Source: an uncultured Muribaculaceae bacterium (GTDB taxonomy: Bacteria > Bacteroidota > Bacteroidia > Bacteroidales > Muribaculaceae). From it: a stretch of DNA of 64,000 nucleotides. Position 1 is the stretch's first letter. Each line of letters opens with the position of its first letter. The position numbers and the translations under genes are program-made. Below the pieces are notes generated by a model. The model ran no database searches, was not told the DNA's origin, and saw only the letters and a list, made by a program, of their open reading frames with translations. Of the stretch, positions 34,280-43,056 are shown piece after piece. Location: assembly GCA_910583795.1 (NCBI GenBank), contig CAJTZQ010000001.1:62001-126000 (forward strand), in the 5' to 3' direction.

Positions 34280-36235
34280 TCATCTATGAAGAAGCACAAG
34301 CAAAATATTGATGTCTGCAGGCGACACACCGGGGATTCTGGATGCCTGTCCGATGGTGGCGGGACGGATCTTAGTCAACTTCTGCCGGGCTTCTGTAGAT
34401 AACGACAACAATGAATTAAAATCCATATCGGAAGGCAGGTTCACATATTCGAGTCTTTTAGCTTTTTCAGCAAGATCTTTCTCTCTGGAAATATAACCTC
34501 CATATTTAATCAGGATCTCGGCTGCCTCCACAATCTCCGACCGGCGGCGTTCCTCGATTTCCTCAATTCTTTTCCTCAATCGGGAAATCAGCGAAGAGAG
34601 ATTGGAAAAATTTAGTTGAGGGCGTTTCAGCAATTCGACAAGTCTGATGGACGCTGTCAAAGGCGATGTGCCAAGTTGCTTTAGAGCCGCATTTATCTTA
34701 TCTCCCATTTTGACAGTAAAATTGGAGCACCATTCAATCAATGCATCCCTCTCTTCCCTCTTCGACTTCATAGCCTCGTAGCGTCTATTATCTGCCAGAC
34801 CTATTTCATACCCTCTTGGAGTAAGGCGCATGTCGGCATCGTCCTGACGAAGAAGTATGCGGTATTCTGCCCTTGAAGTAAACATCCGGTACGGTTCATC
34901 CACACCCTTTGTCACAAGATCATCTATAAGAACGCCTATATAAGCTTCATCCCTTCCCAACACAAGAGGTGCATTTCCATTGGTACTTCTTGCAGCATTG
35001 ACTCCGGCGATCAAACCTTGTGCAGCCGCTTCTTCATATCCAGTTGTTCCATTGATCTGTCCAGCGAAATAAAGTCCATCCACAAGTTTTGTCTGAAGGT
35101 CGTGGGTAAGCTGTGTCGGATCGAAATAATCGTATTCTATTGCGTAGCCGGGACGATAGAAATGTACATTCCTGAGGGCAGGAACCTTCTGCAACGCTTC
35201 CAACTGCACTTGCCACGGCAACGAACTCGAGAAGCCGTTTATATAAAATTCATTAGTGTTTTCACCCTCGGGTTCGAGGAAAAGCTGATGACTCTCCTTA
35301 TCCGAGAATGTCACAATCTTTGTCTCGATACTCGGACAATATCTTGGACCGATACTTTGTATCTGCCCGTTATAAAGAGGCGAGGAATCGAGATTGTCAT
35401 GAAGAATTTTATGGGCTTCAGGATTTGTGTGTACAATGAAACAACTTCTCGGAGAAAGCCTTCGCTGCACTTCGGGAAGAAATGAGAATTTATGGAAATC
35501 TCTTTCCACAAGTTCAACTCTGATTTCTCTCTTTTCATCTTCCGCTTCTATGGCATTTACTTTATCATCGCCGTCTTGCCGTTCGGCAAGAGAGAAGTCT
35601 ATCGAACGTCCGTCGATGCGGGCGGGAGTACCTGTTTTCATCCTCAAAACAGAAAATCCCAATTCCATAAGTTGTTCGGAAAGTCCTGTAGATGCCGGCT
35701 CGGCTATGCGACCGCCCGCTATTTTAGTGGCACCGAAATGCATCAATCCATTAAGGAATGTTCCGTTTGTAAGCACCACTTTCTTGGCTTCAAAAGTGAA
35801 ACCGAGCGATGTCTTCACACCGGATACTTTGATTTTTTCTCCACTTTCATCAAAGATAAGCCCGTTGACCATATCCTGAAAAAGTTCAAGATTGGATGTG
35901 GTTTCAAGTATGTGACGCCATTCTTTTATAAATTGCTCACGGTCAGACTGTACACGTGGAGACCATACAGCCGGTCCTTTAGAGCGGTTGAGCATACGGA
36001 ATTGAATTGCCGTGCGGTCAGCCACTATACCCATCTGTCCGCCTAATGCATCTATCTCTCTGACAATCTGTCCTTTTGCAATCCCTCCGACAGCAGGGTT
36101 GCACGACATTTGGGCAACTCTGTTCAAATCGGAAGTGATAAGCAACGTCGATGCCCCGATACGTGCTGACGCCACAGCGGCTTCACAGCCTGCATGACCG
36201 GCACCTACAACTATTACATCGTAATTGAATTTCAT
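34280..36235 (-). CDS. mnmG: tRNA uridine-5-carboxymethylaminomethyl synthesis enzyme MnmG
   Basis: A 651-residue flavoprotein that, with MnmE, modifies the wobble uridine of certain tRNAs. FAD-binding VVGAGHAGCEAA is at about 9-20, SCNPAVGGIAKG at about 44-55, the conserved cysteine region and the GTTGYEEAAAQGLIAG motif near 370-385, and a helical C-terminal tRNA-binding domain. Length and motifs are standard. It lies 11 bases after ybeY and its own 3' side leads into the parS site and apt. Confidence 0.96.
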   Translation of the reverse strand: MKFNYDVIVVGAGHAGCEAAVASARIGASTLLITSDLNRVAQMSCNPAVGGIAKGQIVREIDALGGQMGIVADRTAIQFRMLNRSKGPAVWSPRVQSDREQFIKEWRHILETTSNLELFQDMVNGLIFDESGEKIKVSGVKTSLGFTFEAKKVVLTNGTFLNGLMHFGATKIAGGRIAEPASTGLSEQLMELGFSVLRMKTGTPARIDGRSIDFSLAERQDGDDKVNAIEAEDEKREIRVELVERDFHKFSFLPEVQRRLSPRSCFIVHTNPEAHKILHDNLDSSPLYNGQIQSIGPRYCPSIETKIVTFSDKESHQLFLEPEGENTNEFYINGFSSSLPWQVQLEALQKVPALRNVHFYRPGYAIEYDYFDPTQLTHDLQTKLVDGLYFAGQINGTTGYEEAAAQGLIAGVNAARSTNGNAPLVLGRDEAYIGVLIDDLVTKGVDEPYRMFTSRAEYRILLRQDDADMRLTPRGYEIGLADNRRYEAMKSKREERDALIEWCSNFTVKMGDKINAALKQLGTSPLTASIRLVELLKRPQLNFSNLSSLISRLRKRIEEIEERRRSEIVEAAEILIKYGGYISREKDLAEKAKRLEYVNLPSDMDFNSLLSLSTEARQKLTKIRPATIGQASRIPGVSPADINILLVLLHR

Positions 36236-36246
36236 CTTTAGAATTA

Positions 36247-36669
36247 TTATTTAACCGAAGCCCAAAGTTTGAGAGCGGCATCTTCATGCGATTCCATGAT
36301 CTCCCGTTCACCAGGTCCTTTGTCGTCAATTCCACAAAGATGGAGAAGCCCATGGACAATCACTCTCAACAATTCCGACTCATACTCGACCCCGAGTCCA
36401 TCGGCATTGCTCCTTACCGTGTCGAGAGAAATAAAGAGGTCGCCCCCTACCCTATCCCGGTGAGAATAATCAAACGTGATGATGTCGGTATAATAATCGT
36501 GATGAAGAAACTTCCGGTTGACACGCAAAATTTCTTCGTCATCACAAAAGAGATAATTCAGATTGCCTATTCGGCGCTCATGTGCAGCCGCCACTTCACC
36601 GAGCCATTCTTCTACCTTTGCAAAGTCAAGCGCCGGCATCTCCACATTCTTTGTCTCAAATTCTATCAT
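36247..36669 (-). CDS. ybeY: Endoribonuclease YbeY
   Basis: A 140-residue metalloprotein for rRNA maturation and ribosome quality control. The zinc motif HGLLHLCGIDD (three His of the H-x3-H-x5-H family pattern, here HGLLHLCGID) is at about 109-119, and NRKFLHHDYYTDIITFDY near 55-72 is the second family signature. It is the first gene of the ybeY-mnmG operon. Confidence 0.93.
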   Translation of the reverse strand: MIEFETKNVEMPALDFAKVEEWLGEVAAAHERRIGNLNYLFCDDEEILRVNRKFLHHDYYTDIITFDYSHRDRVGGDLFISLDTVRSNADGLGVEYESELLRVIVHGLLHLCGIDDKGPGEREIMESHEDAALKLWASVK

Positions 36670-37170
36670 ATCAAAAAAATTATAGGCATACGAAAATTCA
36701 TGTGCGTTGCCAAGTGAAGTTGTTCCCTCTTTTTTACGGAGATTGATTTTCTTATGTTTTTTACCTTAAAAAAAGTCAAAACAACTTCAGTGCAAAAATA
36801 CAAAAAAAACTGACATCCCCCTCCTGCCATATAAAATTTCTTGACCGTCAGCTATCTTTCGGCATCCAAATTAACAGGAATCTTAAGAATCATCAAAATT
36901 TAATTTTTCAGAACAAAAAAATCAATTGTCAACAACCTCTGTTAAAAACTAATTCTCAATAGATTATAATCAAAATGTCTAAATTTAACCGCTATGAGAT
37001 TACGATTTTCGTCAAAATGCCACCAATCAGTCATGATTTTAAAAATCTCAAATCTCATTAATTTCATTTTTTTGTAATCATTTTCCAATTCCTATTCATT
37101 GCAGTCAATCTTTAGCATAACATTTCCGAACGAGACCGACCATATCTTGAATGGCGACCATCCATCCCAA
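36670..37170. other. A/T-rich divergent intergenic region
   Basis: About 500 bases between ybeY (minus) and the AAA-ATPase-like gene (plus). It is strongly A/T rich with many A and T runs and no open frame of convincing composition. It must hold the ybeY promoter, but I find no clear element; the plus promoter is at its right end. Confidence 0.6.
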
Positions 37171-37201
37171 TTTGTAAAAGCAAATTTTATTGCTATCTTT
37201 G
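37171..37201 (+). promoter_or_regulatory. Promoter of the AAA-ATPase-like gene
   Basis: TTTG at 37171-37174, a 19-base spacer and TATCTTTG at 37194-37201. The start codon is 25 bases downstream. Confidence 0.8.
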
Positions 37202-37226
37202 CATTATAATCCCTAAAAACAAATTT

Positions 37227-38786
37227 ATGAAGGCTCAAAGATTTCCCGTAGGGATAGAGACATTCTCTGATATTATTGAAGGAGGGTATGTCTATATCGA
37301 TAAAACCCGATTCATTCATGAAATGATTTCGGGCAGTAAATATTACTTCCTCAGCAGACCGCGCAGATTCGGGAAAAGTCTTATGATCTCAACGATTCAA
37401 GCCTTCTTTGAGGGGAGACACGACCTTTTTAATGGTCTCGACATTTCTCGTCACGACTACGATTGGGAGCCCCACCCTGTTTTCAGATTAAATCTTGTCA
37501 ATGCCTCCACATCCTCTACCGACGGACTGAAATCCATATTGGAATCTCATTTGTCTGAATGGGAAGAGGAGTATGATATAACCAATAACTCTTTTGATTA
37601 TCCTCAGAGATTCTATAAATGCATACAAAAATCAGTTCAGAAAACCGGAAGAAAAGCTGTTGTACTGGTTGACGAATATGATAAGCCGATTGTTTCTTCC
37701 CTGCATAATGATTCCCTGAACAAACAGCTCAGGGATATATTAAAGCCATTATACGGCACTTTGAAGGCAGCCGACGAGTATATACAATTCGCTTTCCTGA
37801 CAGGGGTCAGCAGATTCTCAAGACTAAGCATCTTCAGCGACATGAACAATCTTACCGACATTTCGCTCTCTGAAAAATACGCTTCAATATGTGGAATTAC
37901 AGAGGAGGAAATGTTATTGCATTGCCAGGGTGGAATCAACAGTATAGTAGAGTCAAAAGGGATAAAATTTGAAGAAGTGGTGGCGTTGTTAAAAAAACAA
38001 TATGACGGCTACCATTTCACCCCTTCATGTCCCGACATTTATAATCCCTATAGTCTATTCTCGGCCTTTGAACTGAAAGAAATAAACAGTTTCTGGTTTG
38101 CCACAGGCACCCCTACATTTTTGATCAAAGCCTTAAGAAACGGCGATTTCTTCCTTCCTGATCTAAATAATGAAAAAACATCGGCAATTGACATGGCTGC
38201 CTCAGAGTCTTATATGGCGAATCCGATACCAATGCTTTTTCAGACAGGATATCTCACCATTTCCGATTATAACCCTCGTCGACGCACATATACCCTTCGT
38301 ATACCTAATTTAGAGGTGGAAGAGGGTTTGTTTCAGCACCTTCTTCCCGTATATATGAACCGTCAAGGCACTTCCGAAACCAAAACAATCGACAAACTGC
38401 TTGACGAGATCGAAGACGGGAAACCGGAAGAATTTCTATCAAGACTTAAGGCATTTCTTTCCGACATTCCTTATGAATTGTCAAGATGCAAGCCGGAGAT
38501 TTATTTTGAAAATAATCTTTATATTATCTTTAAATTATTAGGATTTGCTGTTGATGCGGAATACCGCACGGCATCAGGAAGGATCGATCTCTTGCTGCGC
38601 ACTGACAGGTTCATTTATCTGATGGAACTGAAACTAAACGGCACCCCGGAAGAGCCGCTCTCTCAAATAGATTCAAAAGACTATCTGATCCCATTCACTT
38701 GCGACGACCGCAGGCTCTTCAAGATAGGGATCTCCTTCTCTTCCGCAACCCGCAATATCGACCGCTGGTTAATTGAACATAAATAG
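37227..38786 (+). CDS. AAA-ATPase-like protein with C-terminal PD-(D/E)XK nuclease-fold domain
   Basis: A 519-residue protein. The N-terminal half is the AAA-ATPase-like domain PF09820: FPVGIETFSDIIEGGYVYIDKT at the start, a degenerate P-loop SRPRRFGKSLM (about 43-53) and VLVDEYDKP (about 148-156, Walker B). The C-terminal 150 residues match the PD-(D/E)XK-fold DUF1703: YRTASGRIDLLLRTDRFIYLMELKL, with D and E-x-K catalytic-type residues. The family is abundant and often multicopy in gut Bacteroidales and anaerobes, with no settled function; defence or mobile-DNA roles have been suggested. It stands alone with its own promoter in an A/T-rich accessory region. Confidence 0.8.
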   Translation: MKAQRFPVGIETFSDIIEGGYVYIDKTRFIHEMISGSKYYFLSRPRRFGKSLMISTIQAFFEGRHDLFNGLDISRHDYDWEPHPVFRLNLVNASTSSTDGLKSILESHLSEWEEEYDITNNSFDYPQRFYKCIQKSVQKTGRKAVVLVDEYDKPIVSSLHNDSLNKQLRDILKPLYGTLKAADEYIQFAFLTGVSRFSRLSIFSDMNNLTDISLSEKYASICGITEEEMLLHCQGGINSIVESKGIKFEEVVALLKKQYDGYHFTPSCPDIYNPYSLFSAFELKEINSFWFATGTPTFLIKALRNGDFFLPDLNNEKTSAIDMAASESYMANPIPMLFQTGYLTISDYNPRRRTYTLRIPNLEVEEGLFQHLLPVYMNRQGTSETKTIDKLLDEIEDGKPEEFLSRLKAFLSDIPYELSRCKPEIYFENNLYIIFKLLGFAVDAEYRTASGRIDLLLRTDRFIYLMELKLNGTPEEPLSQIDSKDYLIPFTCDDRRLFKIGISFSSATRNIDRWLIEHK

Positions 38787-39087
38787 GCACTGCGATAATA
38801 TTAAAAAAAATATAATGAGGCTGTTTAACCCTTCTTATGGATATTGAATTTATTAACACCGCTTTTCTTAAGACGCTGGCATTTGAGGAGTATCCCAGTG
38901 GTAAAAATCAGGAAAATACAATTGAAAATAAAAATATTTCAATGAGTTAATAAGTGATTATTTTCAATATATTAGTATTGGATTTAGGTAAAATTTATTG
39001 ATTGACACCCGATATTTGAGTGGCAAACGGGTTGTAGCCCATTACCACTCATAGACTATCACAACCGATTATGAATCCCCATAACAT
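38787..39087. other. A/T-rich spacer after the AAA-ATPase-like gene
   Basis: About 300 bases with no supported gene. It contains an imperfect A/T-rich inverted stretch around 38920-38980 (GAAAATAAAAATATTTC and TTATTTTCAATATATT) but no recognisable terminal repeats or coding frame. Confidence 0.5.
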
Positions 39088-39113
39088 AAAAAAGCCCTGC
39101 CGGGCAGAGCCTT
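39088..39113 (-). terminator. Terminator of the minus-strand RhuM fragment
   Basis: On the minus strand AAGGCTCTGC, three-base loop, GCAGGGCTTT (one G-T in the stem), followed by TTT. It is a standard Rho-independent terminator. Confidence 0.8.
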
Positions 39114-39210
39114 ATACGATGTCCTGAAGTCACAATTTGTTACCACAAATATTAGCGAGAATATAGTCCGGGGAAATTTCCAGTTTCGAGAATGCAAAAA
39201 GTTTTTTTGC

Positions 39211-39414
39211 TCAGACTCCGAATTGAACTCTTCGTTTGGATTTAACCCTATATCCTATAGAGGTAATCATCTCAATATTATAGTATTCAACCTGATAAGT
39301 CTTGCCATCAGATGCAGTTGTCGCAAATTTTGCGATAACTGAAAGACCGTCCAATTCCTCTTTGAGAGCATTATTGATATGCTTGCCGATAGTTTTTACA
39401 TCCCTAACAAACAA
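39211..39414 (-). pseudogene. RhuM-family fragment
   Basis: A 67-residue fragment with VRDVKTIGKHINNALKEEL, VIAKFATTASDGKTYQVEYYN and MITSIGYRVKSKRRVQF. This matches the middle of RhuM proteins (…IxxHIxNIxKEGEL…YYNLDxIISVGYRVxSxRGxxFRxW). The fragment stops right after VQF, where a full protein continues with the WATxxL part and about 200 more residues. Upstream the frame is open only for a few codons before a stop, and the conserved N-terminal is missing. A terminator still lies downstream. It is therefore an eroded remnant; 39,415-39,580 contains short frames that do not form a gene. Confidence 0.65.
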
Positions 39415-39581
39415 TAATGCAAGCTAATTTCGGTTCAGCCATAGCCATCCGTACTTGGACAGAAGCAAATTCTTCGTCAAGCAGATTCCACAGTGACTTA
39501 CATATTCAAAATTATAAGATTCTTTAAACTTTTTCTTAAATATTTTCATTTTTATTTATAAATTGACATTATTTTACTAAT

Positions 39582-39615
39582 TTTGCAAGCAAATTTAAGA
39601 GCATGCTTACTTTTG
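39582..39615 (+). promoter_or_regulatory. Possible promoter of asnB
   Basis: TTTG at 39582-39585, a 22-base spacer and TACTTTTG at 39608-39615, with an alternative TAATTTTG at 39578-39585. On the minus strand TAAATTTGC also matches a -7 box, so promoters may face both ways. Confidence 0.45.
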
Positions 39616-39661
39616 ACTTATGTTAAGATTTAGAGAAGATTTCATAAAGTTAAAAGTAAAC
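39607..39661 (+). repeat. Inverted repeat in the asnB leader
   Basis: TTACTTTTGACTTA (from 39607) is nearly complementary to TAAAGTTAAAAGTAA (to about 39659), with a loop of about 25 bases. It could form a leader hairpin around 30 bases before the asnB start codon. Confidence 0.45.
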
Positions 39662-39687
39662 ATACTCAAACCTAATTATTAATTCCT

Positions 39688-41352
39688 ATGTGTGGTATAG
39701 TTGCTGTATTTGAAGCCGAAGGAGACGTAGCGCAGCTTCGTCCCGAGATATTGAAAATGTCAAAAAAGATTCGGCACAGGGGGCCGGACTGGTCGGGGAT
39801 ATATTGTGGTAAGAACTCCATACTCGCCCACGAACGTCTCTCCATAGTGGATCCAGAATCAGGCGGTCAGCCACTAAAAAGCGGCGATGGTAAGGTGATC
39901 CTCTCTATAAACGGAGAAATATACAACCATCGCGAACTCAGGCAAGAGTTTGCCGGAGAATATGAATTCTTGACGAAAAGCGATTGCGAAGTCATAATTC
40001 CGTTATACAAGAAATATGGTACCGATTTTCTTGAAAAACTTAACGGTATATTCGCATTCGTGCTTTATGATGAAGACAACGACTTCTATATGGCAGCCCG
40101 CGACCCAATTGGCGTGATACCGCTTTATATGGGCACTGACAATAAGGGACATATATATTTTTCATCTGAGCTGAAAGCTCTTGAAGGGGTATGCTGCGCA
40201 ATAGAACCTTTCCTCCCAGGTCATCTTTATGATAGCCGCAGCGCTTCGGTGAAACGATGGTATAAACGGGACTGGGAAACATACGATGCCGTAAAAGACA
40301 ACACAACCTCTATCGAGGAGCTTCGCTCATCGCTTGAAAAAGCCGTAAAAAGGCAGCTTATGAGCGACGTGCCCTATGGAGTATTGCTTTCAGGAGGTCT
40401 CGATTCCTCTATAATATCAGCTTTGGCAGCCAAATACGCCCCGAACCGGATAGAGGAAGACGGCAAAGAAGCAGCCTATTGGCCCCGTCTCCATTCTTTT
40501 GCCGTAGGACTTAAAGGGGCTCCCGACCTTGCCGCCGCACGAAAAGTTGCAGACCATATCGGCACCGTCCATCATGAAATAAATTATACGGTACAGGAGG
40601 GATTGGATGCGGTGCGCGACGTGATATATTATCTTGAGACTTATGATGTCACCACGGTACGTGCATCCACCCCAATGTATCTTCTTGCGAGGGTCATAAA
40701 ATCGATGGGTATAAAGATGGTGTTGTCAGGAGAAGGCGCCGATGAAATTTTTGGAGGCTATCTTTACTTTCATAAGGCACCATCGGCAAAGGCGCTTCAC
40801 GAGGAGACGGTGCGTAAGCTGTCTAAACTCCATCTCTACGATTGCCTGAGAGCCAACAAGGCGTTATGTGCATGGGGAGTTGAAGGAAGGGTTCCATTCC
40901 TCGACAAAGAGTTTCTTGATGTGGCGATGCGCATAAATCCCGCCGACAAGATGACTTCAAACGTAAGAATGGAGAAATGGATTCTAAGGAAAGCATTTGA
41001 AGACATGATTCCTGCCGAGATAGCCTGGAGACAGAAGGAACAATTCTCAGACGGTGTAGGCTATTCATGGATCGACTCACTCAAAGATATAACATCGGCG
41101 CAAGTGACAGATGAGATGATGAAAAATGCCGGCAAACGGTTCCCTATCAACACTCCTATGAATAAAGAAGAATACTATTACAGATCTATCTTTGAGGAGC
41201 ATTTTCCATCTGCCACAGCAGCGGCATGTGTTCCTTCGGTGCCATCCGTTGCCTGCAGCAGTGCCGAGGCACTTGCCTGGGATGCATCATTCACCAATCT
41301 TAACGATCCTTCCGGCAGAGCTGTCAAGAATGTACACCAGATGGCTTATTGA
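39688..41352 (+). CDS. asnB: Asparagine synthase (glutamine-hydrolysing)
   Basis: A 554-residue enzyme making asparagine from aspartate, glutamine and ATP. The N-terminal glutaminase has the catalytic Cys2 (MCGIVAVFEA), RHRGPDWSG near 29-37 and SINGEIYNH near 70-78. The synthetase domain has the ATP pyrophosphatase motif LLSGGLDSSIISA at about 232-244. It lies where mraZ often begins the division cluster, with a structured leader and its own terminator-like hairpin, and is probably regulated separately. Confidence 0.95.
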   Translation: MCGIVAVFEAEGDVAQLRPEILKMSKKIRHRGPDWSGIYCGKNSILAHERLSIVDPESGGQPLKSGDGKVILSINGEIYNHRELRQEFAGEYEFLTKSDCEVIIPLYKKYGTDFLEKLNGIFAFVLYDEDNDFYMAARDPIGVIPLYMGTDNKGHIYFSSELKALEGVCCAIEPFLPGHLYDSRSASVKRWYKRDWETYDAVKDNTTSIEELRSSLEKAVKRQLMSDVPYGVLLSGGLDSSIISALAAKYAPNRIEEDGKEAAYWPRLHSFAVGLKGAPDLAAARKVADHIGTVHHEINYTVQEGLDAVRDVIYYLETYDVTTVRASTPMYLLARVIKSMGIKMVLSGEGADEIFGGYLYFHKAPSAKALHEETVRKLSKLHLYDCLRANKALCAWGVEGRVPFLDKEFLDVAMRINPADKMTSNVRMEKWILRKAFEDMIPAEIAWRQKEQFSDGVGYSWIDSLKDITSAQVTDEMMKNAGKRFPINTPMNKEEYYYRSIFEEHFPSATAAACVPSVPSVACSSAEALAWDASFTNLNDPSGRAVKNVHQMAY

Positions 41353-41428
41353 TCTGTATCCCTAAAAATCATCCGGAATCATTCCATAACTGTTTATCCG
41401 ATTATACAATTGCTTGGCAAAAAATGTT

Positions 41429-41469
41429 AGAAGCAGGGAAACAGCACAAGATTGTGTTTTCCTGCTTCT
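41429..41469. terminator. Hairpin after asnB
   Basis: A stem with arms AGAAGCAGG/CCTGCTTCT that extends with mismatches through AAACA/TGTTTT. The plus-strand tail is only moderately T rich; on the minus strand it is followed by TTTTTT. The rest of the gap to 41620 shows no gene. Confidence 0.6.
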
Positions 41470-41620
41470 ATTCTAATTATATAGCTTATTGATCCGGCTA
41501 TACAATCATGATATTCCCTTAATTTGAATATAGATATAGTCTTATGATCTTATAAAACGACACCCTTCAAACGTCTGTAGATAAGTTTTGGCTTGCAGGG
41601 AAAATTTTTAAGGATTTAGA

Positions 41621-41653
41621 TTTGTAAATTATTTACATTTTTAACTAACTTTA
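41621..41653 (+). promoter_or_regulatory. Promoter of the division and cell wall cluster
   Basis: TTTG at 41621-41624, a 21-base spacer and TAACTTTA at 41646-41653 (one base off the TAnnTTTG consensus). The first gene starts at 41685. It is probably the main promoter of rsmH and the following genes. Confidence 0.6.
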
Positions 41654-41684
41654 CGTTTTGAAACAAAATAGTGGATTTTTTGAA

Positions 41685-42608
41685 ATGTCTGACACCTCTT
41701 ATCATATTCCTGCATTGCTTGACGAGACCATCAACCTTCTCGATATCAAACCGGACGGCACATACGTAGACGTCACCTTCGGCGGTGGCGGACACTCCCG
41801 TGCAATCTTGAGCAAGCTCGATGAGAAGGGGCGTCTATTTTCTTTCGACCGTGATATGGATGCTTACCGGAATAGTATCGACGATCCCCGGTTTACATTT
41901 GTACATTCCAATTTCAGGTTTATCGAAAATTTCATAAGATTTTATGGAGCCGGTAAAGTCGACGGTATTTTAGCCGACCTCGGAGTCAGTTTCCACCATT
42001 TCGATGCAGGCGACAGAGGTTTCTCTTTCCGAACCGATGCACCTCTTGACATGAGAATGAACCGCAACGCCTCAAAGACAGCGGCAGATATAATTGCTGA
42101 ATCAGACGAACAGCAACTCAAAAAAATGCTGAATGCATACGCCGACCTCAAACGTCCCGGCAATGTTGCAAAAGCCATTGTCAAAGCTCGAGAAGAGGCT
42201 CCCATAGAAACTACGTTCCAACTTGCCGATGCCGTCAGCAAAGCTATTGATCCTCGACAAGAGAAAAAAGAACTTGCCCAAGTGTTTCAAGCCCTACGGA
42301 TCGAGACAAATGATGAAATGGGCGATCTCCGCAGATTCCTGCAAGCCTCTACAAAAGTGTTGCGAAAAGGTGGAAGACTCGCTGTCCTGACCTATCATTC
42401 CATAGAAGACAGAATGGTCAAAAATTTCATGAAGACAGGCAACATCGAAGGTAATGAAGACAAAGATTTTTTCGGACGTGTCAACACGCCATTGAAATTG
42501 ATAACAAAAAAACCGGTGGAACCATCTGAAGAAGAAATAGAAAAGAATCCACGTTCAAGAAGTGCCAAACTTCGTGTAGCTGAATTCATAGGCAACAACA
42601 TAGATTGA
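41685..42608 (+). CDS. rsmH: 16S rRNA (cytosine-1402-N4)-methyltransferase
   Basis: A 307-residue methyltransferase (MraW) from the ATG at 41685 (MSDTSYHIPALLDETI). The SAM site VDVTFGGGGHSRAIL is near 28-42, DLGVSFHHFD near 93-102 and RIETNDEM near 205. It methylates C1402 in the decoding centre. It is first in the cluster; the frame extends nine codons upstream to a TTG, which I reject. The gene mraZ that usually precedes it is absent. Confidence 0.95.
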   Translation: MSDTSYHIPALLDETINLLDIKPDGTYVDVTFGGGGHSRAILSKLDEKGRLFSFDRDMDAYRNSIDDPRFTFVHSNFRFIENFIRFYGAGKVDGILADLGVSFHHFDAGDRGFSFRTDAPLDMRMNRNASKTAADIIAESDEQQLKKMLNAYADLKRPGNVAKAIVKAREEAPIETTFQLADAVSKAIDPRQEKKELAQVFQALRIETNDEMGDLRRFLQASTKVLRKGGRLAVLTYHSIEDRMVKNFMKTGNIEGNEDKDFFGRVNTPLKLITKKPVEPSEEEIEKNPRSRSAKLRVAEFIGNNID

Positions 42609-42657
42609 CAACATAAACCAAACCAACATAACCACAACTCTCCACACTCTCCCTAAA

Positions 42658-43035
42658 ATGGCTGAATTAAACACACAGACTGAAAATAAAAAAAATAACA
42701 ACCAAAAAAGACCTACCCCTGCATGGGTGGCAGACGTGCGCTACGGAAGATCTTTATCCGTGGAGTTTTTCAAACGCAACGCATGGCTTCTGATGGTTTT
42801 TGTCGTCGCGATACTTTCCCTTATGGGCCTCCGCTATAAAACAAAAACCAAAATGGAGGAAATCAAACGATTAACCGTAGAACTTCAACGCGCAGAAAGT
42901 TCCAAACTTCAGGGAAAAGCCGCCTATATGTCGCTTATCAGGGAAACTGAAATGAAAAGATTGGTGGAAGAAAAAGGACTTGGTCTCGAATTTCAGGAAT
43001 TTCCACCTTACGAACTTGAACTTGACAAAGATTGA
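42658..43035 (+). CDS. ftsL: FtsL-like cell division protein
   Basis: A 125-residue bitopic protein: basic cytoplasmic N-terminus, one transmembrane helix (about 43-62, AWLLMVFVVAILSLMGLRY) and a periplasmic coiled coil of about 55 residues. This is the Bacteroidota FtsL-like protein, which would pair with FtsB/FtsQ and activate FtsWI at the septum. Sequence identity to proteobacterial FtsL is not expected; the call rests on topology and position between rsmH and ftsI. Confidence 0.8.
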   Translation: MAELNTQTENKKNNNQKRPTPAWVADVRYGRSLSVEFFKRNAWLLMVFVVAILSLMGLRYKTKTKMEEIKRLTVELQRAESSKLQGKAAYMSLIRETEMKRLVEEKGLGLEFQEFPPYELELDKD

Positions 43036-43056
43036 AAAACAACAACGCTAAAAAAG

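Noticed and set aside
39415..39580. 41-residue minus-strand ORF starting MKIFKKKFKESYNF
   Set aside because: Short, with competing frames in the same stretch, and it lies upstream of the RhuM remnant without matching the RhuM N-terminus; probably debris.
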